This document shows, one piece after another, positions 11,425 through 21,948 of a stretch of DNA of 64,000 nucleotides. The stretch is from Vigna angularis (Eukaryota > Streptophyta > Magnoliopsida > Fabales > Fabaceae), in the NCBI RefSeq assembly GCF_016808095.1, contig NC_068975.1:19103501-19167500 (forward strand), read 5' to 3'. The position numbers and the translations under genes were made by a program. Under the pieces are notes generated by a model. That model searched no databases. It was not told the DNA's origin and saw nothing but the letters and a program-made list of their open reading frames with translations. The stretch's first letter is position 1, and each line of letters opens with the position of its first letter.

Positions 11425-13540
11425 GTCAGTCATGATGTTTGGATTGGTGGATTTTGGAGTGGAAGGAAATGAAAGTAGTAATTTAGGAAAGATTTCTTAA
11501 GTTTCATGGGTTTTGGATGACATGAAAATGTGAAGGATGTGGCAAAATTAGTTGACCCAACTAGACTATCTTTCCTTCAAATAAAGACAAACTTTTGTTG
11601 TTTTGAAATCTTAAGAAGTCATTTCAGTCCTCTTTTATGTAGGTTTCATCTGTAATCCATACAAAGTTAACTGCCATTGATTTTTATTTACCTTTACTGT
11701 GTTTTCGTACAGATTTTTTCTTTTTTTTTTCATAATTTGAGAATAACGATTCTTGATCGAAAGCATGATTGATAAGAATGTCTGAAATATTTTTTGTTGA
11801 TAAAAAATATTTATATAATTTTCTGTAAATATAAAATTATTTCATTACCTTTGTCCTTGTCAAGTAAAAATAAAATAAAAAAGTAATTCTTTATAATAGT
11901 ATTTACTTTAACTTTGAACATTATAACTGCAGGGGCATTTCTTGTGTTTGAACTTGGCCGTGCAAATGGGTTACAGAGTGAAAACATATGCATTGGATTT
12001 GAAAGAAACAAAGATTGCTAAATAAACTAATCAATTGATGCAACATGTTAGGTGGGAAAGGTTCATTGGCCGAATCTCACCTACATGCTATTAACCAATC
12101 ATTTTAATTTTATTTTGAATGTTATAAAGTAAAACAAATATTTAAAAATTACATTAAAAGTCATCATTTTTAAATTTAAGTTACTTAATTTCAATTTTTA
12201 AATATAGTGACGTAATATGTATTTCAATATATATTATAAAATATTAACGTTTAAATTGTAATATTACTTTTATAAAGTTTATGAATTGATATGTCAAGGT
12301 ATATTTAAATTAAATAATTATTTATGAACTATTGGACTTGTCTTAGTTCTAATAAGCTTATTCTACTTTACTTTTTATGGATTTCAATATGATGACATTA
12401 TGGAATAGAAATAGTAAAGGACTACTATGAATATTTGAAGTTCAAATAAAAGTTTTGTATTTTTGTAATCTTTTTAACTAGAAACTTTTGAAACATTAGT
12501 TCTTTTGAGAAGCTTATTGGAAGATGAATCTCATTAATAGCTAGACTTTTGAATACAAAATCCACAATATAAAAGACTTTGTAAATTCTGTGTACAAAGA
12601 ATTGCTTAGATCTTGAATCACGAGTGAATTTTTCTTTTCTTAGTTCTTAATTAGAACTATTAATTCTTATAAACGAATTTCCATTTGTTATTTTCTTTTA
12701 ATTATATTGTCAATTAAGCAAGCTGAATTTTTTTCATATTTAATTGTTTTGAAAATGTTCGGAAGCAATACTCGAGGATAGTAATTTGTCATCCCATTGT
12801 GTTATATTATTGTAAGACCTTATTTCAATTTTTATTCTAATGCAATTTTTTTTTTACATTTTCATGGCAAAGGTATATATCACAGTTTTAAGAGTAATAT
12901 AACACAAAACCCGCAGAAATTAAACTAGTCTACAACTCACACTTTAATATATATATTTTTTTTCTTTTTTATTTGATTGCCAGTATAAAGAAATACTTTT
13001 AAGACAATTTTTTTTTTATAATTCAAAGTTTTATCGGAGACTAAAGTTGTAAATTCCATTCGATGTTGATATATTTTAGTAAAAGGATTTTATAAAATCA
13101 AATCTAAAAGTTATGATTCACGGGTTGAATTTGATGTCTCACACTTCAAAATCCATTGATTCCACTAACCCTTCCATGGGTTGAATGCACATTTTTTCTT
13201 AGATTCTTACCGATAGCCATGAAAACAAAGAGAACATCGGTACAGGACAAATAGAGAAGAGCCTGAAAAGAAGAGAGGAGAAAATGAAAGAGAACACTAA
13301 GAATGTTTTTATTATATATCAAAATGAACGTACACACACACACATATATATATTACAAAAGTTGTATAATACAAGGAAAAACTAAATATAAGCAGAACTT
13401 AAAATCATATCAGTTTTTATCTTGCTTTTCATAAATAATATCCCGAAAGTGTATATTGGCACACTCACATCATGTATCACTGTCCTCACTCCTCTCTGCT
13501 ACTCTTCTTCTGTGATGTACCATCCAACTCAATTTCTCCT
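11425..13540. other. AT-rich intergenic region
   Basis: There is no convincing coding sequence, RNA gene or repeat family here. A short CA/TA microsatellite lies at about 13331-13355. The last 100 bp before the ABC transporter are CT-rich. Confidence 0.5.
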
Positions 13541-13559
13541 CTGCTTCACTCCACCTAGT

Positions 13560-13905
13560 CTAGTTATTCGTGTTTCGGGACCAAAGAGAAAAGACTGAAT
13601 GAATTGAAATTCAAAGTTCTGGTATTTTCTATTACGAAAACACTCTTGTTTGCAGCTTTGTTATATGTGTGTTCAACCTTTTGTTATGCTTACATAGGGA
13701 GTTTTACTTGTATAATCATGATGGTTCATAGGAGCTTGCCACACTTTCTGATTTGGCCTTGAAAATACATCAGAACGCCCGTGTTTGTTCAGAATTTTGT
13801 GCTGCTTGTGTTTACTGCTTCTTGTCTTGTTATTGCCTTGTTTCTGACGTAGGTTCCACTATTACGGCTTTATTTCTATGTTATATTGGATGTTCTGTTA
13901 GCAAT
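13560..13905 (+). pseudogene. decayed N-terminal membrane domain (TMD0) of the ABCC transporter
   Basis: Pieces typical of the first membrane domain of plant ABCC3-like proteins can be read in shifting frames: LHLV followed by a stop at about 13552, a hydrophobic run including KTLLFAALLYVC (about 13640), then ELATLSDLAL (13732 onward), CFLSCYCLVSDVGST and LFLCYIG running into the intact frame at 13906. At least one frameshift, a stop at 13729 and an apparent deletion are present. Either the N-terminus is dead or translation began at the ATG at 13906. The frame comparison is by eye against my knowledge of the family. Confidence 0.55.
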
Positions 13906-14304
13906 ATGGCCAAGCTTGCCCCTCTTGAAGACCCTCTTTTGGATGGTGACTCTACTTCAATCAACAATTCTGATCCTATTAAGACCAGAGGAAATGAATA
14001 TTTGAACCGATATTCAAATGCTGGATTTTTCAGTATTCTTTCTTTCTCATGGATCACTCCATTAATAACACTGGGAAATGACAGGACTTTAAACCATGAA
14101 GACCTCCCACTTCTTGCTACTGCTGACAGTGCCTATGGGGTTTATCCAACTTTTAGAAGCAAACTCGAGTCAGAGTGTGGTAGTGTTAAAAATGTGACCA
14201 CACTTAAGCTGGTGAAGGTATTATTCTTGTCGACATGGCAAGGGATCTTTTTATCAGGTTTATTTGCATTCCTCTATGCCTGTGCTTCTTACGTTGGACC
14301 CTTT

Positions 14305-15611
14305 TGATAGTGGCATATTTTGCTATGAATTCAGTATTGAATTAGAGAGAATATCAATTCTTTCTCATCCTTTTTACCTTGTAAATCCTTGTTTTCATTT
14401 AGTTTAAGAAGTGGTTTCATCTTAAGCTTTAATTAGATAAATTGATCATTAACCCCTTTATTTATACAAGTTAATTAGTTGGAAGAAGTCTCTGCATCAA
14501 ATGAAGAGTGCTGGAACCAGAGAAAACAAGAAAACAGCAAAAACAGCAAAAATATGAAGAACCAGAATCTGGAAAAAAGTTAGCTGGAGCGCCCTTTTTC
14601 CATGGGCGCTGGAGCGGGCTCTGCACCAGGACTGGAGCTAGCTGGAGCGCCCCCTACAAAAGGGCGCTGGAGCGCCCTTTTTCCTGTTTTCGCGCGCTGG
14701 AGCGCGGTCTCAAGCGCGCCTGCTGCTGATTTGGCAGATTGGGTTTATTTAACCCCAAATTAGAAGGGCTTTGATATCTTTGGCATCCCAGACACAAATT
14801 CTCTCAATTGGAGCGTCCAGAGGCGAGCTAGGAGCTGTGGGAACAGCCCTTCTTCATCCTTGGGTCCTCCTCCTTCTTCCATTTCCACCATTGTTGTAAG
14901 CTCAAGCTCTCCATTCATGGAGAGCTAGTTTCATTCTTGTTGGGGATTGATGTAACCACGGATCTCTTATGTAATTACAGTTGTTTTGAATGATTATATG
15001 CCTCTTTCATTGATTGTTAGTGTTTAATTCCTCTACTTAAAGCTTGTATGAGTAATTCAACCATATCATGATTTTAGGGTTTGCTTGATATTGGGAAATA
15101 TTGGGTGAATCTAGAACTGGATTAAACACCTAAAGGAAATTGTATCTAGGGATAGGACTAGGACCTTTGGTTGTCTTGAATCTCAATTCTTAAAGCGGAT
15201 GAACTTGTTAGGTTTTCCAAGGGATTGGAGTTTAAGAAGTAAGTCTAGGCTCTCTCTACCAAGGGATTGGGTTTGAGTAAATTAGAAGATTGACATTGGC
15301 TAATTAATGAAGAGGAAGTGATTTTCTATACATAAGAGTGAAGTAGGTGAAATCAACCCCCAACAATATCATTCCATATCATTTCTAATCTTTCCATTTC
15401 TAAGTGTTTGCGTTATCAAAGATCACTTTTACCATTTACTTTTTATCTTTACTTTAATTGCATGAAAAGCCCAAAAACATGGAATCATTCTTTAGTCTAA
15501 ATTAGTTAGATATTATACGATTGTCTAGGACACGAGTCTCTTGGGAAACGATATCCGGTCTTACCGGTTTTATTACTTGAACGATTTGGTACACTTGCCA
15601 AAGTCTCAACA
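14305..15611 (+). repeat. 5' LTR of the gag-protease element
   Basis: The LTR is 1307 bp and runs from TGATAGTGGC to CTCAACA. It contains a GC-rich array of GGAGCGCCC/GGGCGCT motifs (14584-14718) just before an AT-rich TATA-like TTTATTTAA (14744-14752), then a long U5-like tail. Its end is shared with the minus-strand relative at 29302. Confidence 0.95.
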
Positions 15612-15617
15612 AGTTTT

Positions 15618-15634
15618 TGGCGCCGTTGCCGGGG
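15618..15634 (+). other. primer-binding site, tRNA-Asp type
   Basis: TGGCGCCGTTGCCGGGG begins 7 bp after the LTR and is the exact complement of the 3' end of plant tRNA-Asp. This is the usual primer of the Athila/Tat branch of Ty3/gypsy. Confidence 0.85.
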
Positions 15635-15773
15635 ACCCGTGTTAAACTAGACTTTTGTGTGAATTTTAACCGATTTAGGCTTTATCTTTTTGTGTATAAT
15701 TTTCTATTTTGTTTTAATTATTATCTTTATTTTTGGGCTAACTTGTGGCACGAGTTTGGTTGTTTTCTAGTGT

Positions 15774-18392
15774 ATGCAGGGAAATATTCGTACAAGGAGG
15801 ACTGTGTCATCTGAACCACTCCTTGTGGATCCTGAGATCGAGAAAACAGCTCGTAGAAATAATAGTGACACCAGGAGACATCGAGCTTTAAGTCAACAAG
15901 CTGCCCCTCAATCCTCATTTTCTTTCAACAATCAAGTCATAGAATCGTTTGATTCTTCTTCTGTGAACGGGATGGCTGGCGCAGGACCACCTCCAAGGAG
16001 AACCATAGGGGACTCAATCACTTACACAAGCCCGAGAAATTTCTCAAGCATTGTGAGGCCCACTATGAGTGACAAGCTGGCAGAAATGAAGCCTGCTCTA
16101 CTCCAGCTCATCAGTTCAAATCAATTTTCTGGCCTAGACAATGAAGACCCCCATGCTCATTTGGTCACTTTCTATGAGCTATGTGGTACTATGGGTGTAC
16201 AAGGGGAGGACGAAGAAGCATTATACATGAGACTCTTCCCATTCTCTCTTAATGGCAAAGCAAAGGCTTGGCTCCAGTCACAGCCTAATCAAAGTCTTAC
16301 GAGCTGGGAGGATGTGGAATATAAATTTCTAGCACGCTTCTTTCCACCATCAAAGAGCACAGAAGTGAAGGCTGCCATTGCTACCTTCGTACAAGGAGTA
16401 GAGGAACCACTATGTGAAACCTGGGAAAGATTCAAGTCTTTATTGAGAAAGTGTCCCAGTCATGGATTTAGCCTAGAGATGCAAGTGCAGACCTTCTGTA
16501 ATGGTTTGCAACCTCATACTAAGATGATACTAGACGCATCTTTTGGTGGTTCAGTACTATTTAAAACTGCTGATGAAGCCATTGCGGTGATTGAAAATAT
16601 GGCTTCCACTGACATGCGGAGTCAACATGGGAGAATGCAAGTACAAAGGAGAGGAGTTTATGAACTTGGTGCTCAGGATGCACTACTTGCACAAAATAAG
16701 CTTCTTGCCCAACAAATGGAGCTCCTGACTCAACATATGGCCAAGCTTCCTCAGCAGTTGCATGCAATGCAAGCTCAACCTCAACCACATCATCAAGTAA
16801 TGAGATGTGATTTCTGTGGAGATAGCCACCCCAACGGTCATTGTCAAGCTCCTAGTAGTTCCCAACATGAAGAAGTCAACTATATGGGAAATCAAGGATG
16901 GCAAAACTTCTTCAACAATCATTTCCCCAATCCTTCAAATCAAGGGTGGAGACAAGCTCAAGAAGCTTCTAGCAGTAGAAATCTGTATCAACCTGCTCAA
17001 CATTATCCACCTCAAAGTGATCGGACTTCAAAGCTAGAAGACACATTGCAGATGTTTATGCAGCAGTCCATCCAAAACCAGAAAAACACTGATGCATCCA
17101 TAAAGAACCTGGAAGTGCAAGTTGGTCAATTGGCTAAGCAATTAGCAAACCAACAGGGTGGACATTTTACTGCAAATACTCAAGCCAACCCGAAGGAGGA
17201 GTGTAATGTAATATTCACAAGAAGTGGGAAAGAGGTTGGAAGAAAAGAAGAAGAAGAAGAAAAGCCAGAAGAAGAAGATCAGAAAGAAAAGGAAGAAGAA
17301 GAAGAGATTGTTGGAAGAGAAGAAGAAAATAAAAAAACTGAAAAAGAGAAAAACCAAAAAGAGAAGGAGATAGTGAAACAACTTCCTTACCCAAAAATCC
17401 CATCTGCTAAAGGGAAGGAGAAACAATTGGCTCGGTTTAAGCAAATATTTGATCAACTTGAGATTACCATGCCATTGACCGAAGCACTACAACAAATTCC
17501 TGCCTACGCAAAGTACATGAAGCAAATCCTCAACAAAAAGAATAAGTATTTAGATGAGGAAACAATTGAAGTGCAGGGAAATTGCAGTGCCATCATGCAG
17601 AAGACTCTTCCTCCAAAATTTAAAGATCCAGGGAGTTTCACCATTCCATGCACTATTGGAAACCAGGAGATAGGTAGAGCTCTCGTTGACTTGGGGGCTA
17701 GTATCAATATGATACCCCTATCTATGCTTAAGAAGATTGGTGGTCTTGAAGTCAAGCCTACGAGAATGATGCTGCAGCTGGCGGATAGATCCATCAAGTA
17801 TCCCTATGGTGTTGTGGAAGATGTGGTGGTCAAAATAGATAAACTCCAATTCCTGGTGGATTTTGTAGTTATGGACATGGAGGAATCTGCAGATATACCA
17901 CTCATCCTTGGAAGACCTTTCATGAAGACAGCCAAGGTTGTCATTCATGTGGAAGAAGGAACAGTGAAATTGAAAGACCAAGATGAGGAGGTGACTTTCA
18001 ACGTCTTTGGGGTTGAGCAGCAAAATCATGAAAAAGAGACTAGTCTTGAAGCTACAGATGAACTTCTATCAATTACTAGTCTAACAGAGCAAGCTGCCAA
18101 GTTGGTAAAGAGGAGCCTTAGTTGTTTATCTCCAAGAGTAAAGGGAGAAGAAGAAGAAAAGGAAGAGGAACTAGTTCACCAAAATCCTGTGATGGCAAGC
18201 GATGAGCCCAAACCTGGAAAACCAGTGAGATTCAAGAATAGGTTATGGGTCATCAAGAACATAAAGATAAATGGAGTGCTTGAGATAGAGGCTCCATATT
18301 CTAGGAGAGTCAAGTTGGTGACTAGGAAATTACTGAGAGGATGTTGGTGTCATGACAAGAAGATGCATTCCAACATCAAAAATCAAACTTGA
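15774..18392 (+). CDS. Athila/Tat-type Gag-protease polyprotein, 872 aa
   Basis: This is the only long ORF of the element and starts at ATG 15774. Residues about 110-270 form the retrotransposon Gag capsid region (AWLQSQPNQSLTSWEDVE, then ARFFPPSKS, then CNGLQPHTK). A zinc-knuckle-like CDFCGDSHPNGHC lies near residue 345. A Lys/Glu-rich low-complexity stretch (17230-17370) follows. A retropepsin-like segment near residues 630-710 has the active-site loop DLGAS in place of the usual D(T/S)GA, followed by ILGRPF. DLGA loops are known in Athila/Tat elements, so this need not be inactivating. The ORF stops right after protease with no frameshifted pol behind it. It would form virus-like particles and package element RNA; replication must be supplied in trans. 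Confidence 0.9.
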   Translation: MQGNIRTRRTVSSEPLLVDPEIEKTARRNNSDTRRHRALSQQAAPQSSFSFNNQVIESFDSSSVNGMAGAGPPPRRTIGDSITYTSPRNFSSIVRPTMSDKLAEMKPALLQLISSNQFSGLDNEDPHAHLVTFYELCGTMGVQGEDEEALYMRLFPFSLNGKAKAWLQSQPNQSLTSWEDVEYKFLARFFPPSKSTEVKAAIATFVQGVEEPLCETWERFKSLLRKCPSHGFSLEMQVQTFCNGLQPHTKMILDASFGGSVLFKTADEAIAVIENMASTDMRSQHGRMQVQRRGVYELGAQDALLAQNKLLAQQMELLTQHMAKLPQQLHAMQAQPQPHHQVMRCDFCGDSHPNGHCQAPSSSQHEEVNYMGNQGWQNFFNNHFPNPSNQGWRQAQEASSSRNLYQPAQHYPPQSDRTSKLEDTLQMFMQQSIQNQKNTDASIKNLEVQVGQLAKQLANQQGGHFTANTQANPKEECNVIFTRSGKEVGRKEEEEEKPEEEDQKEKEEEEEIVGREEENKKTEKEKNQKEKEIVKQLPYPKIPSAKGKEKQLARFKQIFDQLEITMPLTEALQQIPAYAKYMKQILNKKNKYLDEETIEVQGNCSAIMQKTLPPKFKDPGSFTIPCTIGNQEIGRALVDLGASINMIPLSMLKKIGGLEVKPTRMMLQLADRSIKYPYGVVEDVVVKIDKLQFLVDFVVMDMEESADIPLILGRPFMKTAKVVIHVEEGTVKLKDQDEEVTFNVFGVEQQNHEKETSLEATDELLSITSLTEQAAKLVKRSLSCLSPRVKGEEEEKEEELVHQNPVMASDEPKPGKPVRFKNRLWVIKNIKINGVLEIEAPYSRRVKLVTRKLLRGCWCHDKKMHSNIKNQT

Positions 18393-20641
18393 GCTTAATG
18401 GTGTCAAGCTAATGACGTTAAACAAGCGCTTACTGGGAGGCAACCCAGCTTTCTAACCCTTTCTCTATGTGTGATTTTGTTATTTGAGTGTGTTTTGATT
18501 GTTTGAATTTGCTTTAGAATGTTTTGATTTGATTTGGTTATTTTGGAGCATGTTAGTTTCAATTGTAGTTTATGTGTTGTTAATGGTTAACTAGTATAAT
18601 GTTGAGTTTTATTGTGTATTGATGTGTTTTAGAATTGTTTAATCTGTTTTTATGTGTTCTAGTGTGATTGAGTATGTTCTGAATGGTTATGTTGAGTTTA
18701 GGTATGTTTAAAGTGAAAAATTTGAAGCCTTGAGTTGTAGAATTAGAAAGCTTTGGAAGTGTGCACCTAAATTGGCATTCTTGCACTCAATTTCAATCCT
18801 TATGGATTTGATCAAGTTTGTATAGTGAAAACATGTTAATCTGGGCTGAATTGAGCATCAAGAAGTGCCAAATTCCAAAAATCGTAGGTGTAGTTGTGAA
18901 ATTCTGCAAATCTGCAATCTGGTATGGCGCTCCAGCGCCCTCTGCTCAGGGGCGCTCCAGCGCGCTCAGCACGAATCCAGTTTTCTGGCATTCTGACCCA
19001 TAGCTAGCTCCAGCGCCCTCTGTTTAGGAGCGCTCCAGCTAACTTTTTCCAACCTGACCAGATTTTTCAGCAACTCTATTTTTCTCTTCTGCTTCAAATT
19101 TTTCATGCTCCAGGCTGTGTTTTGTGATTTTTCTTGCATATTTAGTGTGCGTTTGACCTTGTGAACTCATGATCATGTGATCTAATGATTGTTTGTTACA
19201 AATACATACTTTGTGAGCTCACATTTGCAAACTTTATTTTCAATCTTTTGTGCAGAAATGACTTCTTCATCCAACTCCAAGAGAATAAAAACAAACGCCG
19301 CCACAAAGTAGAGATGTCAACAGAGGAATATGCGACCCAAGTAGCATGGCTTGGGGACCAACCCAATTTATTGGGGGAGGTGGTGCAGAAAATGAAGGAG
19401 TTTGACAATGAGCTACAAATCATGAGTCACAGGACCTTTTATTTTGCTTTCTTTTACTTTGGTTGCTAGTTAGCTTTTGTTTTTCAATTTTAGTTAAGTT
19501 GTTTTTGTTATCTGTCTTGTTAGACTTATGCTGATTCATAATGCTTATGGTTTGATATGAAATGATGCTTGAGATAGATCAATTTAGTTCAAATTGTATT
19601 GCTTCCTTCATGAAAAAGTCTGAGAATGCTATATGCTTAACTGAGATCATTATTCATGGCAGTTGCTTGATGATGTTTGTGGAACCTTGAGTTAACCTTG
19701 TGAGATGTTGTGCTTTAAACTTTTCTTGTGAATGCTATCATATTTGATCACAATTGACTTTGCCTGAGTTTCTCTGATTTGAACCATTTGCTTGTTAGTT
19801 GCACATGATCAAGGCCATCTTGCTCTCCTACTTCTTCCACATATTGCCAAAAGAAACCAATTCAAAACCTTTCGACCTTGATTGATAAATGACTCTTTTT
19901 GAACCTTAAAGCCCAAATGAAATTTCCCTATTTTCCTTACCTTGAGCTAAATGGAGAAATCATCTGTACTGCAGGAGAATGGTTTAAGTTTGGGGGAGTT
20001 GTTATGAAAGGATGAATTGAGAAAAATTTGAAAGATACAAAAGTAACAAAAAGGAAGAAAGAAGAAGATAAAGAAAAAGAACTGAATGAAAGAAAGTTGG
20101 GATATAAGTTCGACATTGGTGGTAATCTAAGTGAAGCAAAAGAGAACTTTTATTCATGATTGTAATTGTTTGATCTCTTAGCTCAAGGTGCTTTGTTATC
20201 CAGAAAAACCATGTTCCTTCTTAGCCCAGCCACAATACAAGCCAATGAAAGTCCTTGTGATGTTGACTTACTTGTGAATGTGTTTAATTTGGTTGAAACA
20301 AATGGCAAAGTTGATTTGTGTGACAGTTTGATAGTAGAGTGATAGACACACATCCTTATACACCGGTGCATTAGAGTGAAACACTATCTTAAGTGAGGAT
20401 TGGTTCTACATAATTCAGTAAAGCATCTTGCCATGACTGTTGATCTCTTATAAACTATGGCATTTGATTGATTGATTGTGTTGTGAGCATCATAGTGGAA
20501 AACTAACATGATACACATTTCTAGTTGTTTCAAGTTAAGCAATGTATTATGAATCCAGCTGTTATCTTTGTAAAATATGTTTTGTTTGACAGTCAGATAC
20601 CTTTTGCTTGAGGACAAGCAAGGTTCTAAGTTTGGGGGAGT
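18393..20641 (+). other. non-coding 3' half of the gag-protease element, with motif array, vestigial ORF and two PPTs
   Basis: No pol is present. At 18924-19042 lies an array of GGCGCTCCAGCGCC-type motifs, the same motif as in the LTR but in the opposite sense. About 215 bp later an ATG at 19257 opens a short Ser/Lys-rich frame (MTSSSNSKRIKT) that stops after 17 codons, possibly the stub of a second ORF. Two near-identical purine tracts AAGTTTGGGGGAGTT occur at about 19987-20001 and 20629-20642; the second abuts the 3' LTR. Confidence 0.75.
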
Positions 20642-21948
20642 TGATAGTGGCATATTTTGCTATGAATTCAGTATTGAATTAGAGAGAATATCAATTCTTT
20701 CTCATCCTTTTTACCTTGTAAATCCTTGTTTTCATTTAGTTTAAGAAGTGGTTTCATCTTAAGCTTTAATTAGATAAATTGATCATTAACCCCTTTATTT
20801 ATACAAGTTAATTAGTTGGAAGAAGTCTCTGCATCAAATGAAGAGTGCTGGAACCAGAGAAAACAAGAAAACAACAAAAACAGCAAAAATATGAAGAACC
20901 AGAATCTGGAAAAAAGTTAGCTGGAGCGCCCTTTTTCCATGGGCGCTGGAGCGGGCTCTGCACCAGGACTGGAGCTAGCTGGAGCGCCCCTTACAAAAGG
21001 GCGCTGGAGCGCCCTTTTTCCTGTTTTCGCGCGCTGGAGCGCGGTCTCAAGCGCGCCTGCTGCTGATTTGGCAGATTGGGTTTATTTAACCCCAAATTAG
21101 AAGGGCTTTGATATCTTTGGCATCCCAGACATAAATTCTCTCAATTGGAGCGTCCAGAGGCGAGCTAGGAGCTGTGGGAACAGCCCTTCTTCATCCTTGG
21201 GTCCTCCTCCTTCTTCCATTTCCACCATTGTTGTAAGCTCAAGCTCTCCATTCATGGAGAGCTAGTTTCATTCTTGTTGGGGATTGATGTAACCACGGAT
21301 CTCTTATGTAATTACAGTTGTTTTGAATGATTATATGCCTCTTTCATTGATTGTTAGTGTTTAATTCCTCTACTTAAAGCTTGTATGAGTAATTCAACCA
21401 TATCATGATTTTAGGGTTTGCTTGATATTGGGAAATATTGGGTGAATCTAGAACTGGATTAAACACCTAAAGGAAATTGTATCTAGGGATAGGACTAGGA
21501 CCTTTGGTTGTCTTGAATCTCAATTCTTAAAGCGGATGAACTTGTTAGGTTTTCCAAGGGATTGGAGTTTAAGAAGTAAGTCTAGGCTCTCTCTACCAAG
21601 GGATTGGGTTTGAGTAAATTAGAAGATTGACATTGGCTAATTAATGAAGAGGAAGTGATTTTCTATACATAAGAGTGAAGTAGGTGAAATCAACCCCCAA
21701 CAATATCATTCCATATCATTTCTAATCTTTCCATTTCTAAGTGTTTGCGTTATCAAAGATCACTTTTACCATTTACTTTTTATCTTTACTTTAATTGCAT
21801 GAAAAGCCCAAAAACATGGAATCATTCTTTAGTCTAAATTAGTTAGATATTATACGATTGTCTAGGACACGAGTCTCTTGGGAAACGATATCCGGTCTTA
21901 CCGGTTTTATTACTTGAACGATTTGGTACACTTGCCAAAGTCTCAACA
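20642..21948 (+). repeat. 3' LTR of the gag-protease element
   Basis: It is 1307 bp, the same length as the 5' LTR and nearly identical by eye. It is followed directly by the target duplication CCTTT and the continuing ABC transporter exon (CTTATTGACATC). Confidence 0.95.

Larger units (their letters stand above)
14305..21948 (+). mobile_element. 7.6-kb non-autonomous Ty3/gypsy (Athila/Tat-like) element with gag and protease only
   Basis: The structure is complete: LTRs of 1307 bp each (14305-15611 and 20642-21948), a primer-binding site for Asp tRNA, gag-protease, a non-coding 3' half, a PPT, and a 5-bp target duplication CCTTT (14300-14304 and 21949-21953). Removing the element and one CCTTT rejoins the ABC transporter frame. 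No reverse transcriptase, RNase H or integrase is present, so it must depend on an autonomous relative. This is the TR-GAG type of element known from other plants. By eye the LTRs differ at three sites (14536, 14654 and 14795 against their partners 6337 bp downstream). Confidence 0.95.

Noticed and set aside
17142..17456. Hydrophobic minus-strand frame of poly-Phe/Leu type
   Set aside because: It is the antisense of the Lys/Glu-rich stretch of the Gag-protease ORF.
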